The translations under genes and the position numbers were made by a program. Positions 33,897-47,240 of a stretch of DNA of 64,000 nucleotides are shown one piece after another; the first letter of the stretch is position 1, and each line of letters begins with the position of its first letter. A model generated the notes under the pieces. The model was not told the DNA's origin, searched no databases, and saw only the letters and a list, made by a program, of their open reading frames with translations. This DNA is from Orthonyx spaldingii (lineage: Eukaryota > Chordata > Aves > Passeriformes > Orthonychidae), in contig VZTJ01003855.1 of NCBI GenBank assembly GCA_013397795.1, positions 1,641,824-1,705,823 of the forward strand. The letters run 5' to 3'.

Positions 33897-36359
33897 GAAA
33901 ACATTGTCAAACAGAATGAGGGAGAGGAGCCCAGGCAGCAAAATGAGAGGGGCACAGAGAGGTGGGATGTGCTGCCAGGCGCCTGCACCGAGACCAGCAG
34001 CTCCTTCTGAGGAGTGAAGCCGGAGTTGTGCTCTGTCTCAGACAGTGAATGTGAACACAAATGCTGATTCTGAAGAGCCTTTTCTGCTCAGGTACCTGAG
34101 ACGTGTCTCAGTGGAGATGGTTTTTGTGAGGGCCACCTAGCACAGGAAAGCAAGAAGGTGCTGAACACAACCACAGGGATCCTGCCCTGGAGAAAAGCCC
34201 AGGTCAAGAGCCAATATGAAGTGGAGACTCAGAGCCACAGCCAGATATGTCACATTTTCAGCCATAGAAACCCAGTCCTGGAAGGCCTGTGGGTGATGAA
34301 GGGGGTTGGCACCATGGCTGAGCACAAACCACTCAACATAACTTGTGTTCAGAAGCGGCTCTGGGCATTACCCGTGAAGTTATTGTCGTACTGTATAATC
34401 CACATTTGCTTTATGATGACACAGTGTCTTCCCTGCTGGATATTTTACTTTTCAAGCAGTAAGACAATAAACTACTGTCCCTGACAAGAAATGTTTTCAT
34501 TGCCATTGTTTTAGAAACACATGTTTTTTCATTCACTATCAGCACCACCTAAATCAAAAGAGGTGACTTTCACAATAAATCAGATAAAAATGGCTCAAAA
34601 CTGATATCTGCCAGCTTGTTCTCTCCCTTAATGGTGCTCCTGAGGCAGCTGAGACGTCTCTTCCCCGAGCAGCCCAGGGGATGGGTGTGAGGAGGATGGC
34701 AAGAGGCAGAGGCAGACGGTGGCACCCCAGCGGTGCCCTGGCTGGCGTGGGCGATCGCTGAGCACCGCTCACACCGTGATGGATGGCACTGCATGAAGTG
34801 CAGCAGTATGGGAAATGTGCAGAGAAATACAGGAGGCATTAACCATGTCCCAGCCCTACAAAGTGCACTGCTGAACAGCTCTCGTGAAAGCCCCTGCGAG
34901 CCCACGGTACAAGCACAGGCACGGGCAAGTGGGCTTTTGCCTTAGGGATGAGCACGGACTTTTGGCTGCCAAACTGAGGGTGCAGATGCTGAATAAAATC
35001 CAGTGCTGTGGCTTTGATGATCACAGTTAATGGCTTAGGATTCTCTTCTCTTCCCCTACCGTATCCTGGGACACACAGGATAAGCATAAATGACCAACAG
35101 GATCATCCTCAAGCACCTAAGCAGATGCTTGCCCAGCTGGGGATAAGCACAGGTTGTCTCAGCAGCTGTGAGCTGCACTGCACACTTGCACTCTGCATCC
35201 ACGGATGAACAATAACCCTGCAATATTCCTCCTCTTGGATGTTGGAGAGGTTTCTGGAGGATGAAAGAAGGGTAAATGGAGGAGCTGTGCACTGCAATTC
35301 TTCATCTCTGCCTCAGCTGGTGAAGCACCACGCTGAAGTGAGGCATTAGCAAAGATGCCTGAGAGGAGCAGGTGGGTGGTGATTAGAGTTATTTCTTCTC
35401 TTGCCCTGGGTGAATCTTTTCTGTGCTAAAAGAATGTTTCTCACACACAGGCAGATAACTTATTCTTTCCATTGTCTGCTGTGCTCATTTTCCTCCACAG
35501 ACAGTGGATCCAATTTCTCTCCTCCAGGCAAGGACATCCCTTGCCCTCACATGGTCACTCCCTTCTCCCCACACCATCCCTGTGCTGCTGGTTATTAGGG
35601 CACCTTACTCAGACATCAGCTTCCACTTAGAGCCTTTACAACCTCACATCCAGAGCTTGTCTGAATTTTTAGAAGTTCTGCATTATGTCCCCTTGCATTC
35701 CGTATTCATCTACATCACTGGAGCTGTTGTCTGCACTCTCATTATCTCAGACCTCCATTAACATGACATCTTCCATGATCTCGAGGCATTAAAGCTCACA
35801 GTGAATATTGCTGCCAAAATTAGCCCCTTTCCTGGCCACAGCACCACTTTGTACAGCTTAGCCATAGCCCTAATCCCTGTGCTACCAAACAGAATCCGTA
35901 CGTCCCCGTGTGTTCTCCCCATGACCAACCAGCACTCCCAGTCCAAGCTGGCACTCACCATTTTAGCCTAATGGTGCAAACCTCTGCTATTCTATTCCCC
36001 AGGAAACCTTTTCTTACTTCCCTTCTTACCCTTCAGGATAACACAGATTCTTTGTAAACATTCACCTTGTTGTTCTCCTCAAACATTTAAGATGCCAGTT
36101 TGTGCTATAAAAATACAGACATCAATTAGACTGTTCATGTGTTGCAAACAGCACTTAAAAGGTTGTCTTGCATGTCCAGACCATGGTGTCATTATCCTCT
36201 ATTTTTCCATCTCAACGTCTGCATTTCAGATTGTCTTGTCTCTTAAGTGAAAAGTTTTGTGAGGTGGAGACAGAATTTTTGTAGAGAACCATGCACATCA
36301 CAACCCTGCTCCACAGTACAGAATCTGTGGCTGATGCTGCAGGAATAGCAGGGAAATTG
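33897..36359. other. Gene-free stretch, nothing recognised
   Basis: Mixed sequence. From about 35390 the plus strand becomes pyrimidine-rich. Short frames only. Confidence 0.4.
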
Positions 36360-36735
36360 CTCCTTCCCCTTTGCACATTTTCCAGTGCAATGCAGGGGTG
36401 GTGTCTCCCTCAGATGTTTTCTGTTGGTTTCTCCCCCTGTTCAACCCTTGCCTGTTTCTGGTCTCGTGCCCTCTCTCCAGAACAAACTCCTTCCCTTCTC
36501 AGTTTTCACCTGTCCCCAGTATTTTGTCTCCCTTTGGAGGTTTTGTCCCTCTGCCTTTCCACCATCCAATCCCCTTCCTTCCATCACTCAGGGCCTACCC
36601 AAAGCCCCACTTGTTTTCTGCCACCTCCTGGTCTCTAGTTCTGCTCTGTCTCCCTGCTGCATTCCTGCTTCCCTGGGCTCTCCTGCCTCCCTACTCAGTC
36701 TTTCCACTGATAATCCACATTGCCTGCTCTCTGCT
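36360..36735 (+). repeat. Pyrimidine-skewed low-complexity tract
   Basis: About 370 bases in which the plus strand is mainly C and T (by eye around three quarters). The scarcity of A removes most stop codons, so all three plus frames stay open together (36291-36638, 36371-36745, 36385-36777). The resulting peptides are rich in Ser, Pro, Leu, Phe and Cys. That pattern is compositional and not evidence for a protein. Confidence 0.6.
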
Positions 36736-37254
36736 CATATCTTGAAACACAGGCACATCTCTCACAGATGGAAATAAAAATATATGAAAAGAGGAATGAG
36801 AGATAAGACAAGGCCCATTGCCTGTCTCATCCAGCACACTTCCACTGGCACCAGCTGTTCCAAACAAGAGTATTAAAATCCCCTGAGCAGCCTTAGGATT
36901 CAAACTCCCCCAACAGGAACATTCAACTGTAATCCCTAATAGTTACAGATCATTTTGTGTCTTAAGGCAGGAAGTTTTATGTGTCTGTATTAAAACATTA
37001 TAATTCAAGACATGGATATCTCATAACCCAGATGTGGGAAGTAAAGAAGGACTTGATGCTTTTCCAAATCATGACTTAATGCAAGGAGGGGGACCAGGGG
37101 CTCTGCTGCTCCTGCCCTGCTGTGATGGAGCACAGGGGGCAAAATCCCGTGTCTGGAGGAAAGACACGTAAGTGTTGAGGGACAAAGTGGCATTCTAATG
37201 ACTTGTTTCGGGTCACAGGACATGGTCAGTCCTTGGTGTCCCAGACAGAATGTC
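36736..37254. other. Gene-free stretch, nothing recognised
   Basis: Ordinary unique sequence leading into the CR1 insertion. Confidence 0.4.
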
Positions 37255-37742
37255 CCCAGCACAAGAAGGACACAGACCTGGTGGAGTGAGTCCAGAGGAG
37301 ACACAAAGATGCTCAGAGGGCTCAGCCCCTCTGCTCTGGAGCCAGGCTGGGGCTGGGGCTGCTGAGCCTGGAGAGGAGAAGGTTTTGTGGAGACCTTGGA
37401 ACCCCTTCCAGTGCCTAAAGGGGCTCTAAGAGAGCTGGAGAGGGACTTTAGACAAGGGGCTGGAGTGATGGGACAAGAGGGAATGGCTTCAGACCGAGAG
37501 AGGGTAGGTTTAGGCATTAGATTCATAGTTAGATATCAGGAAGAAAATCTTTGCTGTGAGGATGGTGAGGCACTGGCACAGGCTGCTCAGAGGAGCTGTG
37601 AGTGCCCCGTTCTTGGAGATGCTCAGGGCTGGGCTGGGTGCTCTGAGCAGCTGGGGGTAGTGGAAGGTGTCCCTGCCCAGGGCAGGGGGTTGGAAGTGGT
37701 TCATCCCTAAGGTCCTTCCGAGCCATTCCGTGATTCTGTATC
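37255..37742 (+). mobile_element. CR1 LINE, 5'-truncated copy (ORF2 end plus 3' UTR)
   Basis: About 490 bases follow the avian CR1 3' part in order. AAGAAGGACACAGACCTGG and GAGTCCAGAGGAG are followed by the GCTGAGCCTGGAGAGGAGAA segment that encodes the end of the ORF2 protein. Next come GACAAGAGGGAATGGCTTCA, ATATCAGGAAGAAAATC, GAGGCACTGGCACAGGCTGC and GTGGAAGGTGTCCCTGCCC. The tail reads GGGGGTTGGAAGTGG...TAAGGTCCTTCCGAGCCATTCCGTGATTCTG. Stops interrupt the ORF2 remnant, so the copy is dead. It is the best-preserved CR1 in the window. Confidence 0.95.
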
Positions 37743-39639
37743 CTAGCACAGGCATCCCTGGGATGTGCAAAAGGACCCAAAAACTGCCACAAGTTCACCT
37801 GGACTTTGCCAAACCCCGATGCCACCATCCCCTGTGACTGCACAGCAGGGAAAAGGGCAGCTGGCAGCATTTGCTGTCACCAAGGGCTGGTTCCTCTCAC
37901 CCAGGCCGTGCAACATTCGCAAGGACCCCACACTGCCAGGGTCTGGGAACCCTGCTGTAATTCAGGTTTTGCTATGATTCTGGACTGAGCTTTCAGGTTG
38001 CAGCAAACTCAAGCCCATGCCTTACAGACCTCATAAAAAAAAAGAAAAAAAAAAGAAAAACAACTTTTGCACAGTTCTAATTTTCATTTCTACACCTCCA
38101 GGCTTACTAGAAAGCTGTGTCTGTACCAGCAGAGACCTTAATTTGTATACAGAAACAACACAAAAATTCAAAATTAAACATCTGAATTCAATTGCTGGAA
38201 ACCACCCTTTTACTAAGGGTTCAGTTGTAATGACACTATCATTTAGAATGGCCTCATGTGGGTGTGTGCCTCCCGAGAGCCGTGAGAGGAAAATAAACCA
38301 CATTAAAATACAATTCCTCTAGCAGCTTCTGAGAAGCAACCAAAACCTTACAACGGGGATTTTCAGAAGACAGGGTCCTAGCTCAATAAAATCTATAGAT
38401 TGCGTAGTCCCAAATGGCTCATGTGCAATTTTTATTCCAATCTAAAGGTGGAAATAATCTTTTTGTATACCTGTGTGCACACAGAGTCCTCACCATCAGA
38501 ATAGCTGAGTGCCTCATGCTTGGATTCTTGAGCTTGTAGAGCCCATGTAAAACCAGAAATTTGGGATGTGGGGCAAAGACAGAGGCACAGGCATTGATGG
38601 CACCTGTGAGTACCTTGTCTAGCTGGTCTGTCCTGGCAGGTACCTGTGGGGAGCATCAAAACCAGATTATTTCCCCCTGCTGTGGGATCAGGGGGATGCA
38701 GCTGATGTAACCCATGGGAGTCCTCAAAGTGCTGCTGGCACCAAGGGGCTTTACAGAAAGTAAGGAGCCGTGGTGCAAAAATCAAAACTTCTCTTGAAAT
38801 AACAATTGTTCCATAGAAAGAAAACTAAAAAAGGGAATAAATGGCCAGTGCTTGCTGTGGAGGTTATTTGCACTCGGGACTACCCAGCACATTTCTGTTT
38901 GAAATGGGAAATTCTCTACTTTGGTCTGCAGCTTCTGAAGGTGTTCAGCTGGAAACGATACATAAAGGGCACAGATGAGGACAGAGCTGTGAAAGGGCTC
39001 CCATCCAAGACGCCATTACCTGGGCTGGGATTCCCTACCCCTGGCAGAGAGGAGGCTATAAAATCGGGAATGTCATGTAGGAAAAATAAAGGGGACAATT
39101 TGTTACTGTGGCCCATGATATAAGCAGTAGGAGACATGGCTGTCTGGAAATGATTAGCAGCTGATTCAACAGAAACTGAGGAAAGCCCTTTTCCCATGCT
39201 GCAGAGTTAAGTTAAAGTCCAGTGGGCCCCCAAATGCCTTCTGCTGGCACACAGTGCTGTTGGTCACTGATGTCCGAGAGGTGGAAGGCCTTTTTATAGT
39301 AAATATAAACATATCAGGGAAGATTCCCATGGCACACATGGGCATGGGCTTAGTCAAGGCTTCGGAAGACAGGACTTGCATGACAGCCCCTCCAGAAAGC
39401 CCAGTGCCCTGAGCAAACCCCATCCATTCACAGCTTCATTCAGTGCAAGGACTGCAGAGGTACCATTAGGAATCCTGATCCCTGGCTCCCTGGCTCTCCA
39501 AGTCCCTGTGTGTGATCAGAGGCAAAGACTTCCACCCAATAATCCTGCAGGCTTTGACCAGCCTGCTCCAGTGACGTTTGCATCGATCAGACAAATGGAG
39601 AGGAAAGTATTAGTAGGATTATGCTCTGAAAACAAATCC
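37743..39639. other. Gene-free stretch, nothing recognised
   Basis: Mixed unique sequence with a poly-A low-complexity tract (listed separately) and short frames only. Confidence 0.4.
38035..38060. repeat. A-rich low-complexity tract
   Basis: Runs of 9, 10 and 5 A bases separated by single G bases. Simple repeat; no retroposed transcript recognised upstream. Confidence 0.85.
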
Positions 39640-40140
39640 TAAATACCCATCCCATTTAGTATCTTCTGGCTTATCCAGCGAGAACCGCTACGATGGTCTG
39701 CAGCAAAGATCCTGGGAGACCCTGAGTGTATTCTCAGACAATCTCCGTGCATTTTTCAATCAGATCCGCTCCTGGGGCCGGGCTCACCAGCGCACATGAC
39801 TCACTCCCAGAGTGTTAGGAAGCATGAAGCAGAAAAACATCCATAAAGCATTAGATCACAATCCCAGTGACAGCACTGACGATTACTAAGGGGGCAGAGA
39901 ACAGGCTCATATTAAAGACTTTTGCTAGGATGAGTATTTTGCAGCATTTAAAATTCTTTGAAGATTAAGTCTGTGTTGGAAGATACCCTTGCTCAGAAAA
40001 AGACAACCTTTGGCCGGTATTATATGATACAGCTGTGTGACCATCCGGATTTTGACTTCAATCATTTTCATTGATTCACAGGCATTTTAAAATGCTTAAG
40101 TTACTACATTGGATTTAAATTTCGGATCAATGTTGTCTTT
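39640..40140. promoter_or_regulatory. Candidate regulatory block with perfect 14-bp palindrome
   Basis: Unique AT-rich sequence free of repeat signatures. It includes CTTCAATCATTTTCATTGAT near 40056 and the perfect palindrome GCATTTTAAAATGC at 40082-40095. Scattered CpGs (for example near 39680-39695 and 39765-39795) remain. The texture matches a vertebrate conserved non-coding element. Not tested by alignment. Confidence 0.38.
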
Positions 40141-43100
40141 GCAGAGCTGCTCTGCCTTGAGACACAGCTGAGCGGATGCTGTGCCCGGCACTGCTGGAGC
40201 TGGCACCTCTCTGATTCTCTGATCCCTCTGGGATCTTCTTGTGTTCGTTCTGCTTGTGACCTTCAAGGTTTTGGGTGTCTTGGACGGCACAGGTCTTTGC
40301 ACATTAAATTCTCCTACTGGCAACAGCAAAGATGGCTCAAATTAACACCTTCTTGGCAACTAATTAGGGAACAAATGGTATTAGGGTGGTTTGGTTGGAT
40401 TTGGGAGTGGTTGGCATCTGTTTCCCTTCACCCCTGTGCAGTGAAGTTGGACAGCCCTCCCCGTGCTGTCCACACCAGCTGAACCACTGCAGGTGGCAGG
40501 AGCAGCCTCCCCTCGGCCCTTTCCCTCCTCCTCCTCACCCCGGAGCTCTGGGTGCCGAGCTGGCCCAGCACGGAGCCAGCCTGTGCCATACAGGGCACAG
40601 CAGAACTCTGCCAGGTGTGCTGCTGGGAACCATCCCCTCGTGCTCAAACAGAGTCAGCCACGGGTTCCTGCTCAATTATCTGCTTCGTGCAGTGAAGATG
40701 AACTCCTCCATCACACCCTGACATGGTCACCCCGCCTGGCCTGGCTTCCCACCCGCAGTTCTTGCCCCGCCGTGCCAAGCCTTCGGAGCGTGTTCTGCCA
40801 CACACTTGGGTTGAGGCTTTCTCCTGCTCCTCTGCTCCTGTCCCCTGCCTTGCAAGAAGCCCCTACAGAGGGGATATTAGCTCAATCCCCTGGTGCCTCT
40901 TTTCCGGCGCTGGTGGAGGGAATGGTGCTAATTACTGTGTTACATCCTGCAGCTTGAAAGGAATTCGCAATGAAGCCGACAGCATTGGACTGAACACCGT
41001 GAAAGAAAGTGAAACTTGAGTGTCTGCAGAGCTGTGACAACACCACAGGAGATGATTCAACCAAATGCATCTGCCACTCTGGGTCCTTTGCCCCAAAATG
41101 AAAGAAATGAAGATTTCGTGATAAGCCAGAGCTTTGCATCAGTAACAAGAAATACAGCTCCTCCTGGCTGTGAGGGGCTGCCGAGACTGAAAAAAAGACT
41201 TCTGCCAAGTTCCATGTGACGGGTCTCAACCAGGATTACATTTGTCCTTCTGTATTTCGGTACAAAAGCAATACTCTTTCACAAAGCTGGAATGGGAAAA
41301 AAAATCCACTTCCTCCTTTCAAGCTGCACACAATCACTAAATCTTTGTTGTTCCCTAAATGCCCAGCATCAAACATTCTGAAATCAGAGGAATTATCTTT
41401 TCCCCAAGCTTTCAGGTCTGTTCTATGGGGGTAAATCATGGTTGATGTGTAAACAGCAAACCTTGAAACAATTCTAGGAGACTCTTCCTCTTCTCCTGCA
41501 CCCTCCAATGCATTTTGGGAATAGTATCCAGGGCACCTATCATGAGAGTCTTTAACGAGAATCAATAGAAGGAGAAATGAGTAATCAATACATTGATGAG
41601 TACAGCTTGACTTTTCCACAAGGACTGCAGGGACAAGGAAACATTTAAAGAAAGTTTGGGTAAGTTTTCATAAAACGAATTTCAAATTTGCAGAAAGTTC
41701 TCAGCTATAAATAGATCAGGACAGGGAGCAGACATCAAACAAGTGCATATGCAAAGGGCCTCTGGCCAGCTTCTGGTCCAACTCCGACACGCAGCCCATC
41801 TCCCAGCCTATTTGCACAGCTGCCCAAGGTGAAAATATAAGATCAAGCAGGGAAAAAAAAATAAAATAATAATCCCCTGCTGTGGCTGCAGAGAGCTCTG
41901 AGGCAGGTCGAGCCCCTCACCAGTGCAGCGAGGTGATCTCAGCAGAGCGGGGCTGCTGCTGGCCCAGCACCTCTGCCTCAAGAGGGACATCTGGGAAGCG
42001 TCTTCGCCTCTCCAGCAGAGAGAAAAGCAGAAACAGAGGCAAAACCCCGCCCTGGCAGCTCTGGAGCTGCTCTGGCAGCAGAAAGGCAGGGCTGACCCTG
42101 CTGCTTCGAGAAGGCACGCTATCGCTGCGGTGCCCAGGGCAGCAGCAGAATAACTCCCTCAGAGAAGTACACAGCTAATTAATTCCCCACATACTGTGCT
42201 CTGTATGTGCTGCTGAGCAGCCACCATTGCAACCAGAAATTAGTGCAAGTGTGGATATGACCGAGTACTCAGGAGCTGACTTATCCTGTGCCAAGCCTCG
42301 GCTGCCCATCATTTGGCACCACCAATGAGAATTTATCACCAGCCAGGGAAGTCCTCCTGGGCTGGAGGATGGGTCACAGACCTTGGTTCGTGGGTTTTTT
42401 GCTTGCTGAGAGGGCAAGGTGTGCCTGGTGCCTCTCCTGGGCAGAAGGACAGGCAGTGCCAGCACAAAGCAGAGCACGGCAGCGCTCAGCGTGCTTCACA
42501 CACCTGACACACTTTCTGCCATAACAGCCAGGGACAAACCCCGTGGGAGCTGCTCACGGCAGTGCCTCCCTTTGCCAGGGGTCAGAATCCTTTGCTGTGA
42601 GCCCTGGGCTCAGCCATCCTGCCCCGCTTGCTGTGCATGGGAGCCCGGGCGGGGCTGAAAGCAGAGATGAGGGAGGGCAGCACCTGCAGGGAGCACCTCC
42701 CGTCTGCCTGGGCACGGCCAGGGCAGCAGGCAGCTCTCTGAAAGGCATTCCAGGAGATCTCACTGGAGCAGCAATCAGCATAAGGAACTGTGTCATCTTT
42801 CGCTATAGGTGATTTTGCAAGAAATTATATAATTACTGCTTTCAAGATTGGCATAAAAGCACCACAGAACTGTGCCAAACTCGGCTCTGGACTTAAAAAC
42901 CCTTGGAAGCCTTTGATAGAGACAAGAGGTGGGACAGGCTCATGGCTGCAGTGCTTGGAGGGGACTCGGTGATGGAGGCTTAATTTTCTACTCTGCTGCA
43001 GATTTCCTGGATGGGACCAAATATGCCATTTATCTCCATTTCCAAAATGGAAATCATCTATTTCTATTAATTTGCAGGAGCACCGTGAGCTGCTGGAGGC

Positions 43101-43305
43101 AGCTGTGTGTTGCCCAGTGCAGCAGGGTGTCTAGCCCCATTAAAATAAAAACCTCAGCCTTAATAATCGTGGCCAATTCAGGACTTCTGTGACACACTCA
43201 GACTTTGAAAATTCCTAAGAAATTCAGCAAAGTACAAGGCTCTGTTTGGCACTGACAGTATATTTGGTTTAAACCTTATTATAGACAGATAAATAGGTAT
43301 TACAA
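40141..43305. other. Gene-free stretch, GC-rich in part
   Basis: Includes GC-rich sub-segments (40440-40920, 41880-42130, 42400-42760) with many overlapping frames on both strands. None has a recognisable domain, a consistent exon structure or codon pattern. No repeat family was recognised. Confidence 0.45.
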
Positions 43306-43342
43306 GGTATATGTTATATATACATACATATACTCACACACA
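43306..43342. repeat. TA/CA-rich simple repeat
   Basis: Interrupted alternating TATA/CATA sequence ending in CTCACACACA. Low-complexity, probably a decayed dinucleotide microsatellite. Confidence 0.6.
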
Positions 43343-46300
43343 GAATTTTTCTTTAAAGCATCTCTGTTATATTTCCCCTGTAAGTGCTATTGCTTTTCCT
43401 GTGCAACTTCAAACCCTGAACCACGTATTTTTAAGCAAAGAAATTATGACCAAAGGTATAAATACATCTTAACCTACCACTGACTGACAACAGGAGCTTC
43501 ATTTTCATGCTTTATAACACCACCTGCATCACTAAATATATTTCTGTTCTTGTAAGACAGCACTCCACATAACTTTTATTTGTGAATAAAAGCAGAAAGA
43601 TGCACACACAGTGTTGAAATCAGGAATAAATTATTTTGGCAGAGTCCATTACTCTGGGAAGTAGTCTGAATACCTGGCAACATAAATATAGACCAAGACT
43701 AACGCTAGTCTGTCACCAGCATTTGCAATGCTTGTCCCAGGCTCCCACACTACCTCTGCTGAGCCCAAGTCCAAGCATCCACAGTGTGAGTGCTCCCAGA
43801 GCTGCCCACAGGCCCCGGGTCCGTCAGCAAGGGGCTCACTGCTGCCACAAGTGAAGCAGCAGCCTCACACCTGGGTGTGTCCCCACTCCCCATCGTCACA
43901 CACAGCGGCTGCTGCTGCACACTGGGTTGTGCCAGCACCCAACAGAGCCAGTTCTGGGCACACACAGCCCACAGGCATCCCAAACAAGAAGCACTGTGGA
44001 GGGCTGGGGTCCCTTAGGGTTCCTTAAGAGGCAGGATTTATAGCAGACACTTCTCTGGGGGCAAGAGAATACATTGGTATTTTTGGAGAAAAAAAATGGA
44101 GCAGTTGAGGAGGATGGCAGTAGAAAAATAGTGGATTTTCACCTAAATATGCAACTGGCAGGATTTTCTAAGAAATGCTGAATGACAGTCAAGAGAAAAA
44201 TCAAAACATCCTTCAGTTACTCTTCTTTTGCATTACATTCCCTCTTCCTCAAGTCAGGGCTGCCACCGGCCTGCCCCAGGCAGCAGAGGCAGGTGGCTGT
44301 GCCGTGCTGTCCCCTGCCCGCGCTGTGCCACCCTGGCTGGCCTGAGAGCACCACACGCCCACAGCAGCCCTGCTCTGGCCACGCTGCTGAGCTGCCTGCA
44401 GCTCCTTCCCTGAGGTTTGGTGTTCCCACACAGGCTGCAGCTGGCCTGACAGCTCCTTCCAGCCACACCTGTGCCGGGGATCCCCCGCCTTGATCCTGTT
44501 GGGAGGGCTTGGTGTGCGTGAGCTTTAGGCTCAGAATGGATGATACATTCCTGTGGCGTCCAACAACGTCAGCTGGTGACAGTGATGTATGGAGCCAGGT
44601 CCTTGGTGCTGCACCTGAGCTGAAATCCGTGCTCATCTTCCACTGGACACGAGAAGAAACGTCTGATCTCCATCTGCCGAGCCCAGCAGTGAACATGGAA
44701 TGATCTCCGTTTGGTGTCAGCCCCGCTCCAGCCATGATACTAAAGGCCAAAAAAAAAGCTACAGCCAATATGTGCGAGAGTATTTTCTGAGGTATTTGTG
44801 ACCATTTATTTCCAATGCTGCTCTGCTTCTGAGGACTGCATCAATTATTGTAGTGACCGCATCTTTCCTGTCTATCCACCATTCAAATGCCTTTTTCACT
44901 CCAGTCTTCTCATCAGCAAAAGATACCTTCAGGGTATCCTTGTATTTCTAAATATCCCAGAAACTGTAGATGATTTACTCTCGCAGTCCTAATGTAGCTC
45001 AATCCATTCTCGTTTTCTATTTGTGACAGCAGCAGTTTGCTAAAGAACATTGGCTCCTATCAGTTCATATCGTTCATGACAACTTTACAGTATCTGATAT
45101 AATTTCTAATTTCTGTGCCTCGAATGGCAATGTGCACCCCAGCAGCTGCGTGTTCCAGGGAAGCGCGAAGGCACAGTCTGCATCCTCAGCAGATGGTGTT
45201 CCATATGGACACGGCAGAGCAGGACACACTGGTGCTGCATCACCAGTGGCAATCCAGGCCCTTCCCCTGCTCTCCTATAGGCTGCACACGGTGTTGGGGA
45301 TCCTGTATCCCAACCTCTGCATGCCACACACACCCAAAACCTGATGGAGGCCACTTCACTTTTCTGCTTCAGGGCGTTGCAGGCAAGTGTGGCCACCTCG
45401 TTTGTGTGCACTCCACCCCAAGCTGGTGTTCTGAACTCGCATTTCCCTACTTCACCCACCAGCTCCTGAGCACCATCAGTGCAGCTACAAACTCCATGTG
45501 GAGATAGATGGCATTTCTCCAGGGACACATGTGTCCCAGCATGGTTGGGAGGCCACAGACCAGCTGCCACTTGGGTGGAGCAGATAATCAAAGCCCTGCC
45601 TGCTGCCAGCTAGAGCAGATCCTGGCCACAGCTCATTCTGCCAGAGCAGAAGAGGGAATCCCAGGGCAGTAGCCACATCCCAATGTCTGTAATTACTTAT
45701 TGACCTGAACATCTTCACTTGTACCTTCAGGTAGAAAATCTGTTTGAAATTCTGGAGCAGAATCTTCCAGACAGGATGATTGGACTGTCACCAAGGAGAT
45801 AATTTTTCAGTGAGGTAACATACCCATCCCTGCAGGAGCCATGGATCTGACAAACCTGTTACTGGAAGACCCCCAGTGCCCCTCCACGGTGGATATTCAC
45901 TTCCACACACAAGCTGGATTAGTTCTTACTTCCATACACAGAGACCAGTACTTGGACACCCTAGTCTCTTCCAGAGCCTGTCCACAAAGCACATCCCACA
46001 TCCCTCTTCCTCCACTTCCCCGTGACTGATGGCACTAAACACAAAGGAATGTCACCCAGGTGTGCCTGGAGACAGGACACAGAAGAGGAACACATCTACT
46101 TTTTTACTGCATGAGGAAATGGAGCATCTTCTGAGCCACCAGCCCCAGCAAAGCCTGTTAATGATATATGTACATAGATGAGCTCTCCTTTAGACCAAAT
46201 TCCAGTGGTCATCAGAACAATGCAACAACTAGCACCAAGTATTCCAAAATCCTGACTCTCCGCCTCAAAACACTTGAGTTCAGCTAAATAAGCATAAAGA

Positions 46301-46879
46301 AAATCAGTGCTGGCCTCTTACTCTCTTTCCTACTCCTCAGCACTGAGGATGCACTACCTTGTCACGTCCAAGAGCTCTCATGTGAGCCCATGTGCTCGTG
46401 TCTGTGTGTCCCTGCAGGATCTGGGCGTGCAGCAGCACCCACAGGTGGGGCAGCAGCTCAGAGCCCTCTGCAAGGGGGTCAGTGCCCAGTGGCACGAGGA
46501 GAACACAACACCCCTTCCTGCAGCAGCCAGGTCTGGCTGACCCTGTGTGAGCCTGCTCTGCCTGTGCTTGGCTCCTTGGCACCCGATGAGCTGCCAGGAC
46601 AACACATCTGAGCTTGGAAATGCTGCCTGGTCTTCTGTGAGGGCTGAGGGAGGGGAAGAGCCAGGCACGTGCCTGAACAAGTGCTGGCTCCCAAACCCTC
46701 CCCTGCTACAGAAACTGCTGACACTCTGTGGCCTGAAATCCCAATGGGCAGCAAAACAGCCCGACAGCTCAGCACAAACTCGGGACAGCTTCCCTGGGAA
46801 AAGGAGCTCCCAGCCCTGGCCCCGTGGTCCCACGATTCCCACCATCCCCTGAGTGCGGAGGGAGCCATCCAGTCATTAT
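43343..46879. other. Gene-free stretch, nothing recognised
   Basis: Mixed sequence with GC-rich portions at 43730-43990 and 44260-44480. The 183-codon minus frame at 44217-44768 and the 161-codon minus frame at 45106-45591 overlap plus-strand frames and have no domain. They are regarded as chance frames. Confidence 0.45.
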
Positions 46880-47240
46880 AGCCCCTTTGATCTTTGCTGC
46901 AATAAAAGGCTAAAAAGAACAGATTGTTTTCTTAAAATTCGGGGGGAGGGAAGAAAAGAGGGCAGAAAGGAGCAAAATTGGCCTGCTAGGTTCATCTCAA
47001 CCATAAGTTAAAAAGTCTTTTTAACTTCTGTTAATGAGGACTACTTTTTCCAGATACTACCTAATTATTGCAAATTGCTTGATCTTTTAATTGTTACTGC
47101 AAGGCAACTAAACATTGTTACGTTGATTGCTCAAGAGTGGATTGTTAATGGCTTTAATCATTTGATAATCCAGTAATACAATCAATGTAACTCTGCACCT
47201 TGCAGGAATAATTTTTGGATCCACACGCTAGGAAAGATAT
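46880..47240. promoter_or_regulatory. Candidate regulatory block with 23-bp palindrome
   Basis: AT-rich unique sequence dense in ATTA/TAAT cores: CTAATTATTGCAAATTGC near 47062, TTAATTGTTACTGC near 47087, and GATTGTTAATGGCTTTAATC near 47140. Near its left end lies AAGTTAAAAAG-T-CTTTTTAACTT (47005-47027), 11-base arms around a single T. The density of homeodomain and CAATCA-type words over about 240 bases is among the highest in the window. Enhancer function is inferred. Confidence 0.42.
47005..47027. repeat. Near-perfect 23-bp palindrome
   Basis: Two 11-base arms, AAGTTAAAAAG and CTTTTTAACTT, are exact reverse complements around one central T. It could be a dimeric protein-binding site or a chance A/T-rich inverted repeat. 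The context is the motif-dense block at 46880-47240. Confidence 0.85.

Noticed and set aside
44217..44768. 183-codon minus-strand open frame
   Set aside because: GC-rich low-complexity peptide with overlapping frames on the other strand; no domain.
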